Both the position numbers and the translations under genes were made by a program. From NCBI RefSeq assembly GCF_964204645.1, contig NC_134026.1, forward strand, positions 8,503,450-8,567,449: a stretch of 64,000 bases of DNA, in the 5' to 3' direction. Under the pieces are notes generated by a model that saw only the letters and a list, made by a program, of their open reading frames with translations, searched no databases and was not told the origin of the DNA. Source of the DNA: Tubulanus polymorphus (taxonomy: Eukaryota > Nemertea > Palaeonemertea > Tubulaniformes > Tubulanidae). Shown here one piece after another: positions 10,362-23,754 of this stretch; positions within the stretch are counted from its first letter, which is position 1, and each line of letters opens with the position of its first letter.

Positions 10362-13144
10362 ATGGATGGATATTTGAAGTCTCAAAGTGCAGAAAACCCC
10401 GATGCAAGTATAACGTATATTTCTATCACTAAACCCGTCATATTAGCGAACTCTAAGTCGGGCTTATATCACCGAATAACAATCTCATCGCTGACGTCAA
10501 AACGAGCTTGTTGAAAATCCAACGTTGCAAATCCGGGGGTATTTCAAGAGATTTTCGGAGCAATATCTGATGAAATGCGCACGCTAAAGATTATTAAGTA
10601 AACAAGCCAGATTCATTAGGAAACTTTTTCGCCGACGAGCTGATCAATATTCCATCCGAATTCATCCCGTTCATGACTGCGCAGAAAGGAAGTTGCCGTT
10701 GCAATATTAATCTCGACGAAGTACGCCGGCTCGTTCGGTAATCTTTCAAATCAAATAAGCCGCATGCGGGGGATAAATTTGATAGATGACGGGGGCCCAG
10801 CAGCGGCAGCGATACGACCGTAAGAGACGAGGAAGAAATCTACAACCGGACTCGCTCTGCTATACGTAATGGATGATAGTCGCGGTTGTAAAGATAATCC
10901 AATACAATTAGACAAACTATGATGAATGAATTGAGTAGGCAGTACGATCGCGTGAATAGCCCGGCTGATTTTCTTTCCGTCTTGCCCATATCGTCGGTAT
11001 AATCCCTTGTTTCTTGTGTCTTTAGAATACGACGTAAAGTCTTCGCCACCCGTCGAAAAAAAAAACAATGCGCTCAGTGCAATATTACGCTTTGTGTATT
11101 AGTATTAAACGATGAGAGATGTAATGAAGACACCGCGAATCTCATTCGAATGTTAGCGAGAATAAAGAAGCTATAACCACAAGTAGAATCATGTTGATTC
11201 ATCTCTCCAGGAAATCAAAAAATTAAAGACCATTTTAACAACTTTACTCTGGATATTTAAGCTTATCCAAGGGGGAGAGAGACCAAGGAGACTAGCCCCC
11301 CCCCCCCCTATATTTTTGGTGGCCCTAAAATTTAAAAAAAATTTCTTTTCATTTTTGAAGCAATATGAAATATTCCTTCATGACAGCCATTAAGTATTCT
11401 TGGAAAACACGAAAATTTCAAAATTTTCTGGTGGTGGGGCCCCCAGACCCCCTGCCTGGTGGTTTAGGTGGCTTCGCGCCATTGGTGCTCGCCATCTATA
11501 ACTCCTATTTCGGGATTGCTTTTGTGCCGTTCAGTACCCATGGTTCCCCACCTTTCAAAAAATCCTGCCTATACCCTTGTATTAGGTAGAAACTGGCAAC
11601 GGTCATAAGTGACGTCTTGATCACCACAAACATAACAACGTGCCTTTCGCAATTTGCAACAGTTTAGATACATATTTTGTGGTATGCCGATCCTAACTAG
11701 CGAAACGATTTTTCAACGATCCTGAAAATTCAAATTTTCTCAAACGCCATCGTAAAGATCGAAAACGTTTTGTTTGTATATGTATCTTGACTTGAAAATC
11801 ACAAGGCACTTGCGCTTGAGGCGTAAAGCAATACATATAAAGAATTAACATGGTTAAAAAGACTTAAACGATGAATTGCTTCGGAGGGCTAAAAGCTTTG
11901 TTGAATGAATACTTTCTCGTTAACGAAAATATTTTCGACCGACTGCGCGGCAATTACAGCAGAATGCTCGGGTAAACCCGTAGACCCATTCACGCGGAAT
12001 GAAGCTATACGTATAACCATATTTCAAACGGCACGACCAACACAAGATAGATAGATTATAATTGAATTCAATTCAAATGGAACAAGAAAAACCGCACGTC
12101 GCAACTAATGAGACACGGATTTGATATATGGATTCTTGACTGCGACGTATAGATTATCTAACGTCGCAGTCAAGAAAGAGATACCAAAATTAAATGGCGT
12201 CTTCTCTGCGCATAAGAACACGCGCGCTTCAATACGCGTATTGTCGATATAGGCTGTTCGATGATGCGCCATTGAACATCGTTAGAGATCCGTCGAAATT
12301 ACCATAAATTCAACATTAAGGAAGATAAACACACGTTTTCGGCGAACGTATTCACGGGCTCTATATATTACGACTGAACGAATAATGCAGATTTCGCCTG
12401 AAATATCTGACGCGAGTTAACTTCATTACAGAATTGAAGAAGATAACGCCGCGTGTGCTACGGAGATGGATGCGATGAACTTTTATATAGTTTAGAAAAA
12501 TCTCAAACGGTCGTGAGCGGCGTCATTCAGCCGTGTGTTTTGATATGAATAAATGACATTGTCAATAATATCAGCGAAATACTTTCTAGCGCCTATCGCG
12601 CGAAATTCCATATATCGACGTCCGGAAATTCTGACATCGTTTCCGCAGTTGTCGGTTCAATTTGCTTTTTTTTGCATTGATTCAATTCCGGAGTCAAAGT
12701 TTAGTTTGCTGCGCGCATCCGACTCGACTGCTGGGAGTTTCAGAGAGTTTCTAAAACCGTTCACAAAATGTTCCCTCGACTCGCAAAATGATTTTTGGTT
12801 TTTGATCATAAAATAGGGATTGACCATCTATTTCATCGACCATCTATTTTCGTTTGACTTGTTTTTTCTTTTATTTAGTGTCAAACCCACCACACCTGCC
12901 GGCAGGGTTTGATTTTGGTTTTACCAATGCGATCGACGATCAAAATGTATCTTTTTTCTAATTTTGGTATAGAATCAGGACCAGAATAAGATCTTTGCCA
13001 GAGTTGAGACTTAGGGTAAAAAGGGACTTAAATCGTACGAACTTTTTTATTTCATTAGATTGGTTTTAAAAACAAATCTCAGGTTTCAGGCCCTGCGGGA
13101 ACCTCTAGTTTAAGCTGTAACTGCTGAGCTTCATTTTTTCGTTA
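10362..13144. other. No recognisable gene; poly-C and repeat debris
   Basis: Contains a C-run at about 11298-11311 and, at 11430-11490, GGGGCCCCCAGACCCCCTGC, probably transposon debris. A fragment of the AAACCC/CACACCTGCC repeat lies at 12880-12915. Overlapping frames on the minus strand at 10751-11068 carry no recognisable domain. Confidence 0.4.
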
Positions 13145-13267
13145 TATGTATCGTTAAATTGTTGTAATGTAAAAAATTTTAAAGTTTGTAAATTACACAT
13201 CTCGACCCGCGGAAAGGGTGTATCAGTATAATAAAGAGTTTATTGGATTGGATTGGATTGGATTGGA
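13145..13267 (+). repeat. Non-LTR retroelement 3' end with (ATTGG)n tail
   Basis: About 100 nt of 3' sequence ends ATAATAAAGAGTTT followed by TATTGGATTGGATTGG repeats (13242-13267). It is a severely 5'-truncated LINE/SINE copy. Confidence 0.6.
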
Positions 13268-15000
13268 TATTTTGATCAAAGGTATGCTGAGGAAAATAAT
13301 CGAGAACACTCAAAGCAATCATACTATGGATATCATTTTCATACAACCAGGCTTTCATTTTAGCTAAATAAAATCTAAAGTATCCTATATAAAACCGATT
13401 AGTGTCACAGCAGCCCCTCGAGCCATAACTATATACAAAATCGAAAAACAAACAAAAAATTCGAGGCGTGTAAATTTAACGCCCATGTAGAGCAAGTACG
13501 GGCACGAGAAAGCTCGAAGAATTTTGATAAGTATACACCGCGCACTATACATTCCCTTTGGGGCGTTCTAAATCTCCTTGCAGGTAAGAATTCCGATTGA
13601 ATTAACGATCCTGCCCTACAGGTCCGCTTGTTTCTTTCGTGTCGGCCATTAAAACATGAATGCGACCTGACACCGCTATTATGCGAAATAGCTTTTTTTT
13701 CAGCCGAATATAATATAAAGGTAAATTCGCGACACACACACGCACACACACACAAACATGCCCAGTTTTAATCAAACTCGTGCATGCATTTTTCAGGATA
13801 CATTCAAAAACTCCCCTAATAACGCAGGTCGTTATTTATTGGAAATAAATGGCTGCTAATATGGCGCGAAACAGATAACAGGGTGGCAATTATAGCTAAC
13901 ACCGTTTACCAATTAATTCCGAACCCGGCAAAAAAATTAGATTTATATTCACGCCGTTAGTTACCGCGCAACTACCGTAGGTTCTGCTAGATATTCCCCG
14001 TATACATATATGTATATAAATATAAATACGCATTTTCACCGTATAGCCGGAATGAAAAGATTTCTGGGGGATAGCAATTATCTTAGCCGAACAGGCCCGG
14101 CGCGGTTGATTGATTTTTCCGGCGCGAAGTAAGCCGTTATGCCTCGAATGAAAAAAAGCAATAGGACAGATCCCGCGTTCGTTAGCGGCTGAGCCAACGT
14201 TTCATAATTGCGTTCATAATAGGAGATTATTCGACTAATGCCGAGTAATGCAGATTCATTTACTTACCGCGTTCGTTTTAATACGACCAGGCGCTGGAAT
14301 GCGCTGATTAATTTCGGGCCCAGGCTACTAATCAAACTAGAAAAGTGCCCGTTTAGTCGTTTCGTGCACGGCGACGCAAGACGTCTATTGTGCGGCAATT
14401 TGCGACAGATTACGGACGGTCGTGTTCGTTAATTTATGAAAATGTTTTCAAAGAATACGCGGGGCGTGTAAACCTCGGCGAAATCACGGCAATTAACTGA
14501 TGGAACGCGGTCGCGATGGAATATTGTGAAGCGCACTCGAAAAAAAGTGAATTGATCACGAGAAAAAAGTTTGCGCAAATGTAATTAGTTTTTCCTGTAA
14601 TAAGCGGAAAGTGGAGGTCACATACTCATACGACGGATGTGTGGCTATATGAATGGAACCTTTCTGAACATTGCTCTCTACATGTTTCCCCGCGGGGTAC
14701 GGCAGTCGAGGCTGCGAGCTCAATTTAAAAAACGGCTTATGCTAGATTGAAAGCTTACGGCTAACTTTTTCGGTATTATTACCGCGTTTTCCAAATTCAC
14801 AGCATGTTTCAACGAATCCGAAAAACATTTTGCATTTCATTTCATTAACGATGCTCCGACTGCGATAAGGGAGAGTATGACTTACGACAAAAGTATTCGT
14901 CGAAGTTAGAATAAACGAAGTTGTATTCGAATATAGTGTCAATGCGAAAAATGGACCAGGCTTGAGTTCGTACAAAAAGCATCCACATTATTCTAAGCGA
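13268..15000. other. No recognisable gene
   Basis: Includes a short (CA)n tract near 13733-13755. CpG-rich patches at 14090-14540 have no exon I can define. Confidence 0.35.
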
Positions 15001-15308
15001 CATCCTCCCCGGCAGGGATTCGAACCGGTTAGCATCGAGACTCACCATGGTACGAAGCCCTGCCACACTAGCCCGAGTGCGCAGCTACATGCGCAGCTTA
15101 GGTGATGTCTTTGTCAGCCAATCAGAGATCCCGTTTTTCTTAAGCCCGGGTTTCATTTAAGGTTTTTCCAGCGATTACACGTCGAACAATCTGATTGGTG
15201 CCGCAAGTTTTTGCACGGCAGACCTGCGCTTGTATCTGCGCACCCGGTCCACTGTGGCAGGGTTTCGTGTCGTATGCCATCAGGTTCGAATCCCTACCGC
15301 GGAGGATG
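15001..15308. mobile_element. Foldback element with tRNA-like arms, copy 1
   Basis: Begins CATCCTCCCCGGCAGGGATT and ends with the complementary ATCCCTACCGCGGAGGATG. The inverted arms are about 90-100 nt and also share GTGCGCAGCTACATGCGCAG. On the outward-reading strand each arm holds GGTTCGAATCCCT, a perfect RNA polymerase III B-box word, and the arm itself can pair GGCAGGG with CCCTGCC. The interior includes CAGCCAATCAGAGATCCCG. No coding. Copies occur at 59935-60254 and, broken, at 61504-62035. Confidence 0.75.
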
Positions 15309-17250
15309 TATCTACCAGAGAGCCAGGTTCTGTAAAGTTATATATATAAATGAAACGAATACTGAGAAATCTCTCAAATGTCGGTTACGAAGTCAGATGA
15401 ATGATCTGAAGCATTCCAAACACTTTCCTCTCTTCGGCAACGTACCCGAATGAATACTCAAATGTATCACTCATCTTAATGAGGCAATTATCAGATTATC
15501 AGATTTAAAGACACATCCACGACGGTCTTCTATATACGCAGAAGAGTTGCCAGAGTACAACAATCTTGACACCGATTTCAAGAGCCCGTTTATATCTGCA
15601 ATGAAACGCTACAGGAAACATGAAATTTATAGCATATATAGAAAAAAAATATATCGAAAAACATTATGAATAAGCAGGACCCGTTTCCACACTTCTGGAT
15701 TGGGTTTAACTCATTTGAGTTGAAAATGAGCTGGTCTCAACTCAGAGTTTAACTCACAACACTAAAACTGAGTCGAGACGTTTAAAGTTTGGTTTGCGTC
15801 TACTTAAAGCCAATCAGAAGAATAGACAAAACCAAAGACTGTTATAGTCTTTATGAATTTTTGAAAAACACATACCTAGAAATGATCTTTTAACTTATAT
15901 GAAAAGGGGCACCTTCCCCCCCCAAAGAAAACAAGTCTGAGTAAACCTGAATAAATGATTTGAAAATGGATTCCTTTTCATTAAAAAAAAAAAGAAAAAC
16001 ATGAAAATTGTCTCCAAATTTCGAAATCCGATTTTTGAAGGGCACTTTCTAGGGGAACATTTTTAGGGGTTCGTTCGATACGTCCGATGACCCAACGTGA
16101 CCTTCCTTTTTCGAAAAGGAAGAAACCGGCATAAAATCCCAAGTTCGCTATACGCGATCAGCAAGATGAATTGCCGATCCGATTACGAGTAATTGGGGAC
16201 TAAATTCACAGTCACGACGATAGGGACTAACCGCGGGAGTCACTACCACCACCGCCGCCACATTGACGTCAATTGTGCAAGCGACTGAGAATCGTTCACT
16301 CTTCTCAAACAAACGGCAACCACTTTCATCAGATTGGCCTCGTTAGTTCATTGCTTGCTTAACACATGTAAAATGACAGGCCGTGCAAACATTTCTCATT
16401 AGGCAACGGCGACGAAATCACATCCTTACCAAACAGAATTTTCTTGATGGAATTCGCAAATGTGACAAATGTCGAGTCGGCGCGGGCTAATGCACAATTG
16501 ATCCGTACAATCAAATCCTTTTCGCGGGCGCGAAAAACGTCGTCACTTTCAATTGAGCGTCAATTCGTCTTCAAAACAATCAGGGCTTTTTGCTTATTGT
16601 ACACCGGCGCGCGCATACACGTAAAAATCCGAATCCCGCGCGCCACGGAGAAGATGAAATGCCGTTTCCAATCAGAACGCAAATTTGGACAAATAGACAT
16701 AAGCGATATCATGGGTTCGGTGACAATGTCAAATCCCTGACAGCTCAATTCGTAAAAATGAAAAATTCTGCGCGTGGTACGAAAAGGGAAAATTATACAA
16801 GACATTGGTAGCTTTTGTAGAAGGTCGAAACCAAAATTCGTGTTTTAGATAAATGTATTTTGCGCTGCAATAGAGTTATAATTTTGCAATCATCGATTTT
16901 TCCTATAACGTATAATTTCTGAATGCTTTGATCCTTGTTTACACACTATTTTGTCACTCAAGGGCTCAGTTAACATTTTGCCTCGCCGACGATATTGAAT
17001 AATATTCTTAATTAGATGCTGGTAGGTCTGTACGTGCGTAATCAATTCAGTTTCTTTTTTGTACATGTTTTTCAATTAAGTTATACCGATTTTCCGTAAA
17101 CGATGAAAATCTTACTCTTCGAAATCATGCGTTTTCGTTATTATGAAAGTGGAATCTATAGTCTATATAGTATATGTATATGTATATCTAATGCATATGC
17201 ATATCTATAGTACACGTAGACTTCTCTGCATTAATCGAATCTTGGAGTAA
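15309..17250. other. No recognisable gene; small foldback and CRE
   Basis: At 15695-15790 there is a foldback of GTTTAACTC/GAGTTGA words related to the GAGTTAA elements at 32.8 kb. A palindromic CRE in ATTGACGTCAAT lies at about 16263-16275 next to a CCACCACCGCCGCCAC tract. A small (GTATAT)n patch is near 17175. Short opposite-strand frames at 16444-16811 are not supported as genes. Confidence 0.4.
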
Positions 17251-17279
17251 TCATTTGGTCAAATGATAACACCAAGATC

Positions 17280-17925
17280 GAATGTAGGGAAAAATGGCCA
17301 AGGAAAAAAAGTTGCAAAGGAATGGCCAGGTGAAAAATGGCCAAGGAAAAATTGCCAGGGAAACCATGAATAAGACACTATATTCGTGTTGTGACGATAA
17401 TATAAAGATAATCCCTCAATAAAGATGAAAAAAGAAAGTCCGACTTGGTAGTTTATTGAACGTTTCGTCTATATCCCATCGTCAGAAACACCATTCAGGA
17501 ATACAGGAGTATTCTTGAAGATGACTATATTTAAGGATAAAGTTGAAACGTTCAATAAACTATTAGCGAAAAAGTAAAGTCCGAAAATGTTTCCTTAAGT
17601 TGGTAGTTATTCTAATAGTCATCGTCAGAAACACCATTCATGAATACAGGAGTATTCTTGAAGAGGGCTGTTAGGATATAGTCGAAACGTTCAATAAAGT
17701 ACTAGCGAAAAGTCTGACAATGTTTCCTTGAGCTAGTAGTTTGTTCAGCTTTTCTAATATATCATGATAATCATCGTCAGAGACACCATTCAGGAATACA
17801 GGAGTATTCTTGAAGATGAAGTTGAAACGTTCAATAAACTACTAGCTCAATGAACCATTTCCGGACTTTTTCGTTATGATTGTGGGATTTTCTTTATATC
17901 GCCAAGGAGAAAATGGCCAGATCCA
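17280..17925. mobile_element. Composite element enclosing family C array
   Basis: AATGGCCAAGGAAAA-type words are repeated at the left (17290-17360) and GCCAAGGAGAAAATGGCCAG closes the right (17902-17921). Between them lies the triplicated hairpin array of 17437-17875 and then ATTGTGGGATTTTC. The outer words and the array together suggest a retroelement remnant with reiterated pseudo-LTR pieces. Confidence 0.5.
17437..17875. repeat. Family C tandem array of head-to-head units (3x)
   Basis: Three units of about 143-152 bp. Each has a left arm (TAGTTTATTGAACGTTTCG, reading CGAAACGTTCAATAAACTA on the minus strand), a centre (CATTCAGGAATACAGGAGTA) and a right arm ending GAAACGTTCAATAAACTA. The centre recurs at about 17499, 17642 and 17794. 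The arms carry the motif CTGACGATG ... CGAAACG in both orientations. Confidence 0.8.
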
Positions 17926-17929
17926 ACGG

Positions 17930-18902
17930 CTTAGATGATTAGATTTGTCTTATGCTTATTTCAATAGCTCGCATCATACGAACTTTTCTGAAGTATTGAT
18001 AACGCCTGTAAAGACTTTCCAGGGTCGTAGTCGCGTAAAACTATTTTCTATAGCGGTCGATCTCAACCTAATATTTGCCTGACGTAACCGTCAATAAACC
18101 TGTCAAAAACGATTGACGAGAACAAAACGACGAAAGAAAGCAAATCGGTGACGCGATTGTGTTGTTTTTCGATTCGAAACGTCAAACCAAATGAGCCTTC
18201 GCAGAGAGCGTCTGAATATACTCAAATGGCGTAATCACCACCATCGCCAGAGAGAGAGAGAGAGACTCACCCGCGTTTGTTTGTACTCCATATTGTCGAT
18301 ATACGCGGGCAGATGTAAAAAAAAAAACGTCATCGGGATTCGTCACTCGAAAATTATACGCCGCGAAATGCTAAGCTTTCCGACTGACGAATCAACTTTG
18401 ACAGAAAGCATTCATTGCAGGCCATATCATGAGACGCTTGACTGGTGCCCAATTAGTTTCTGAGAGCGGGGCGATGTCGTCATTCTATCAGGTGCATTTC
18501 ACCGATGCAAACAGCATCTTATTACTGTCAACCTCAACTTGTCAAGTAAAAGACACAACGTTCTGATTCCGATAAGGGTATTTCTACCAATTAAACCGTG
18601 TCTCGTTAACTCGACTGCTTCGTCGAGTAAGGCTTCTTGATTTTTTGACTGTGTGCTTCCCATTCATTCTTCTACAGAATGATCTCGTCACAAAGTTGTA
18701 TCTGATTTTTCTATACGCTCACCTTCTTCAGTTATTGCCCCAGTGCACAAGGTCACCACTATCTTCGTAATAAATAATCTTTGAATTGATGTGCAATACG
18801 TCATCAATGTTGGTTGTCGGTCAAATCAATTATCAATAGATTTAAATTCGAAATGACTTTACTGGGTGACCAGGGTGATTGAACGATTGGGTGGTTGAAC
18901 TG
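17930..18902. other. No recognisable gene
   Basis: A short GA run (AGAGAGAGAGAGAG) lies near 18250. No exon-like frame is convincing. Confidence 0.35.
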
Positions 18903-19101
18903 CAGGGGCGGGCGCTGGAAAACCCTATTAGCCTAACCGTGGTTAGTGGCTCATCCGTGGTTAGGCCTACCAGCTTGAAATAATAGGCCACACGAAGACA
19001 ATGGTTAGCTAACAGCGTTTTCCTGAGCCCATTTATGCCTAAACTCAGTGTACTAACCACGGTTAGCACTAACAGGGTTTTCCTGCGCCCGCCCGCCCCA
19101 G
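18903..19101. mobile_element. MITE with GGGGCGGGCGC termini
   Basis: Inverted termini: CAGGGGCGGGCGCTGGAAAA at the left and GTTTTCCTGCGCCCGCCCGC at the right, each followed inward by CTAACCGTGGTTAG. The length is about 200 bp with no coding. It interrupts a degenerate CCAGTCA/TTGGCTGG simple repeat seen on both flanks, so the long open frame across 18842-19273 is an artefact. Confidence 0.75.
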
Positions 19102-20712
19102 GTTGGCTGGACGACTGACTGGATGGGTGTAGTATTGATTGCGCAGCAGCCATGGCGAGTTCAAGACCTGCGGCGCCTGGAGTTGTGGAATCTGTCAGAA
19201 GAATTTCTGTTAGTTCGGAAAATTGATATAGTTTCATCAAGAGAACAATATAATTCAAATAAAGTGGAATCAAACAAATAAAGTCACAATTATTACAATG
19301 TGCTTATCATTATCATTCGCGTATTTACTGTTGTTATCTTTGATTTGTCGGTCGGCCATAGCTGTGGTGCAGTAAGCCAGTACGTTAATCTATTTGCCAT
19401 CCAGTCGACCAGTCCCCCTGTCGACTCATCACCCGTTAACAGTCGGTAGGTCACGTCAAATTGAGGAGCCACGCCTCGACCAACATCTTCCTGCACTATC
19501 GCCGTATTTTCCTCTTGGGCCAAGGTTCAAACTTATCGGTAAGATCGTTTGCAATGCATTCTTCTACTTCTGTCCCGTCAAACCAGGGCAAGCAAGTAAC
19601 ACTTGCTGAAAATAAGGAATAGTTGGGAGATCTGGTAATTGGGAATTGTGATGGTGAATCGGGAATGGGTCGTTTGGTCTTCATTTTACATAATATGGCA
19701 TGATTAAAGTTGAATGATGGCTTCTATTTCCAGTAGTTTCAACAGTGAGGGTAATCATGAAACTTCGGTTTCAACCTGCACCAGACTATTGGTCGCCTCT
19801 AACGGTCTGGCAAGATTAATTTGTGATGCAACGATCTATTGAACTAGTGTCCAAACTCTATCATCTGATTTCCATTAACAGTTTGTGTGCACAAGGTCAG
19901 AAAGATGATTCGATCAATGACAAGACTCATTAACAGTTAGAGTGTCACTATTCGACAGAAGAGAGACCAGTCATCACTTAGTATTGACACTTCGCTGTCC
20001 ACTGACCACATTACATTACGCAACGAGTTTTCTTGATTGGAGTTCTCCACAAATCTTCGACATTTTATACCGCGAGACTAAGAAAATCCTAAGTCCACTT
20101 CAAAATAGTCTAAACATTGACCATGGACTCTAAAACGAAGAGTACACGCATGTTGATTCAGGTCTTGCGTGTTAACTATAGACTCGGACTCTTTATTTAC
20201 TAAGTTATTGTACTCCCGAAGTAAAGATTTATTAATTGAGTCGATTCCCTGTAATCACTCCCACAAACATCCATGAAAAGCCACTAAACGAGAACAAAAA
20301 TGCCAGAAATTGACATTCACCGGGCGTTTACCGACTCGAATGAGTTTGCACTATACTTTTCACGACTGAAATAAGAAAACTTTTTATACCGATCTGTGTG
20401 CGTATATAATATGACTAACATAAACAACGACTAACGAGAACTCATGAAAACGAAGAAATCAGCATCGATGATCGTCAACTCGAGTAATGATAACCCGCGT
20501 ACCCGTTCACCTGGAAAAACATGAAACATAATTTCGCGTAATTTATCGCGCGAGACCCCAATTCGATCGTAAAAGCAATTGATTTCGGTTAATCGTCGGT
20601 ATGTGCCAGCGATGGTGTCAGTATTTTACGACGCTTCTTACTCAATCGGCAGCGATGGTTTTGGTCAGTGATCTTACGAATGAATTAAGACACGCCGGAC
20701 GATACGGTATAT
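19102..20712. other. No recognisable gene
   Basis: The minus strand at 19293-19523 has a 76-codon frame (GRGVAPQFDVTYRLLTGDES) with no recognisable domain and no convincing splice sites. Plus-strand frames overlap it. Left as unassigned. Confidence 0.3.
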
Positions 20713-21345
20713 GCGGAAAAATGCCACCGGAAAGAAATGACACCAAAATGCCACTTTGTGTATATAGTAGGGAAAATGCCACCAGGAAAAAATAAGTTAT
20801 TTTGAAGTTATTTACATACATAGATTTAAGTTGACTGCATTAATGATCAGTCATTATTCCAGATCTCTTTCTCTTGAATTTCCAACTTACCATTGTATTT
20901 GGCTGTATTTGCCTGCGTTTCCCTCCTTAAAATTTCTTTAGTTTGTGGCAGATTTTATGTTGTATATTACCCCTTGCTTGTACTTATATACATGTATATT
21001 TACTATCGTACCTTAATACCCCCGAGTTTACTCTGCTTTCAATTTGTTTAGTTCATATTTGCTTTTCTACTGCATACTAACCCCGCGCTTATCGTTATGA
21101 AAAATCAAAATACTACGTACATTAATTTTAGTCGAAATATTATTAGTCTATTCTTAGTTAAAATCGAATCGTAATCAGCAGTTGTCTGAAAGTAAACTGT
21201 AGCATTCTATTATCATCATTTGTTCATTTTAAACTGTTAAAAAATCATTGGTTGCTTTTTTCCAAACGTCATTTTCACTGGTGGTAATTTTACCGGTGGC
21301 ATTTTGTCTGGTGGCCCTTTACCGGTGGTATTTTTCCTACAATCG
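20713..21345. mobile_element. Element with subterminal AATGCCACC repeats
   Basis: The left end carries AAAATGCCACCGG, AAATGCCACTTT and AAAATGCCACCAGG; the right end carries their complements (CACTGGTGG, CCGGTGGCATTTTG, CCGGTGGTATTTTTCC). Subterminal inverted multiples of this kind are typical binding-site clusters of non-autonomous DNA transposons. No coding inside. Confidence 0.5.
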
Positions 21346-22487
21346 GACAATACAATTGTGAACTTAACAGACTCAGTTGTGCATTTCAGTCATAGAATGG
21401 TCTCAAATATCAACTCAAACGTTTAGTCGCTATTAGATGCTCTATAGTACGACTGGTCTTAGATCAGCAAAGCCAGCCCAGGACTATGCATGACTTTGAT
21501 ATAATCACAGCTTTAGGCCGTAAGTCATACTAGTGCTCAGGGACTGTAAGTCCATAAAATAAATATGGACTTATCATTGTTAGCCATGGTATGGGTCATA
21601 AGTAACCTGTCTCGCCTACGACCAAAGGGGACACGACGAAGAAAAAAGCCAGTGTTTAATAATGCTAGTTATTCTTTTAGAATTTTGAGCATGCCCATTG
21701 ATCCATCGGTTTTTAGATTTTCAAAAAATGCAGCACATGTAGTTTATCAGATGAGATATTGCTTATGAAATAAAGTATAATACGAAACGCCTTGAAATTT
21801 GCTGAAATTCGATTTTAGAAAGATTTCAACGCCCTCAACAGTATTCACACCGCGACACCCGTGGAGTAATTTTTTTTCGTGACGAATTCGGTAAAATTGG
21901 TTAACACGTTTTACGTAATGACGCCACGAATTATTTTCTTTGAAGAAATCATCAATGATGCCGGGAGCGATTGACGGTAAATTTCCATAAACGTTTTTCG
22001 TAACGCGTTCAGGCCATTATAAGACGCTGGAAATGATTTTACAACTGAATTTAATCGTATACGTGTTCGATATAAGAAATCAGATATAATGTTTATAGAA
22101 CCGAATTCGTGTTTGATAAAAATCTACAAAATACAGTATAGAAACATTTTAACGAAGTCTTGCCTTGCAACTGACATAAGTCAAATAAGATTTATCTGAC
22201 GTAAGAACTAATGACGCGGACAATCGATTGATTAAGTTTTGATTTTTGAAGGGGAGGCTTTTCGTTGGCAGTCAGTTTTACTGCCAAACTATATCCTCCG
22301 TGAAGGGGATTCGAACTCGATGGCATTGAGACTCAGCCACCCACGGTATCACCCGAGAACACTGGCGAACTTCACTTGGGCCTGATATTACAAACATGGG
22401 TATCGAGAACATAATGTTAGTGGTAGGTTCCATAAAGCATACCCAGTTGTACATCACAATATCAAATTCATTGTTTTTCCAGCCAAC
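21346..22487. other. No recognisable gene; tRNA-like arm remnant
   Basis: At 22296-22345, GGGGATTCGAACTCGATGGC followed by ATTGAGACTCAGCC resembles the arms of the tRNA-like foldback family, with a B-box on the minus strand. The rest is unassigned. Confidence 0.4.
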
Positions 22488-22519
22488 CAGCAGCCCGCAG
22501 CCCGCAGCCCGCAGCCACA

Positions 22520-22567
<48 letters not shown>
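22488..22567. repeat. (CAGC)n / CCCGCAG microsatellite
   Basis: AGCCCGCAGCCCGCAG passes into about ten CAGC units. The frame SQPASQPASQPA across it is a repeat by-product. Confidence 0.9.
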
Positions 22568-22568
<1 letters not shown>

Positions 22569-23754
22569 AATGATGTTTAATCGGTGAAATATCTTCGTAA
22601 TATTTCTCATTTCACCAAGCGATCAATATCAATATATAAACAACGCAAAGCCATTTCGAATATATCTCCGGCATCGAAACGAATAAAAATTTATCTAAAT
22701 AATATCTCTTTCGATTTTCTCCTTTTTTTTCGTAGGCATATATCGGAAAGCTATTTATCTGTTTCTGCGCGACGGTTCGTCTGACTGGTTGTCCGTCACT
22801 CAAATCGAATTTCCAAAACTAGATTTCATAATAGTGATTGAGTGTAATAGTTTTATGATAAATGAGGAAGTTTTTCGAACTGTGAACCGACGTCTATCGT
22901 TCATGTATTTCACACAAATTCAATCAAAACGACAACCTACTTGTTTGTGCATTAGTTGCTTTTTTTCGCGAAATGCGTCGCGGTGACGCTGTCGCCGTGG
23001 AAGCAGTTGTCGATTGTTGAAAGTTTTCTACATAAATGCGACGGATCAATCATGGCTTTCCTATATCACCAAAATTAGGCTGTTTGAAAATCGAGCCATT
23101 TTTGATAGCTCGACCCGGAACACCAGCAATAACCGAGAACACCGATTTGGCCCGACAATGATATAGTGGAAGCTCGTTAATACGAATCTTGTGGGCAAAA
23201 GTGAAATGGTAGCATTAAACGGGTTTCCTATTATCCGAATCTTGATTGATATAGGTATGTTAGCTGAGACATGCTGGAAATCATTGTAATGAACGCGTTT
23301 CGTCTTAGACAGATGCGTATTAACGAGGTATACAACTGTAATAGGAATCAGGCCCAAATGATGATAAAAAGAAAAGATCTTACCTCAATTGAATTCGAAG
23401 GGGGGAGAAGGCACAGAGTCCTCGGTTGATTGTCAAAACCCCTCATATATACGTTTTTTAGTAGTTTATTTGGCCATTAGCTATGTGATGAATGCTTTCA
23501 AAACCTTATTTTATGAAAGTAGAGACAATTCAGTCATTCTAACAGAGCCTTGTCTCCTCTGCTGACTAAACAGCTATAAGTTACTCAATTGAATTAACTC
23601 ATTCTTTTTAATTCTTGGGTAATCTTGACCCTGCCTGGAACCTAAATTATGATTGCGATTCTTTTGTAAAAACTTTCTTATCCATTGATGGCAGTTTCTG
23701 TTTGGTAATTTTCATTTTATTTCTTTTTTTTCAAATCCCAGTCAGGACAAGTAG
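22568..23754. other. No recognisable gene
   Basis: Overlapping frames on both strands near 22584-22986 and 23061-23357 show no domain. Confidence 0.35.

Noticed and set aside
15280-15300. Possible functional tRNA gene from the perfect B-box
   Set aside because: There is no matching A-box at the correct distance and no clover-leaf; the word is part of a foldback arm repeated at 60 kb.
18842-19273. 143-codon open frame on the minus strand
   Set aside because: It runs through a 200-bp MITE (18903-19101) and a degenerate simple repeat on both flanks; the frame is accidental.
19293-19523. 76-codon minus-strand frame GRGVAPQFDVTYRLL
   Set aside because: No domain, no clear splice edges, and it overlaps an open frame on the other strand.
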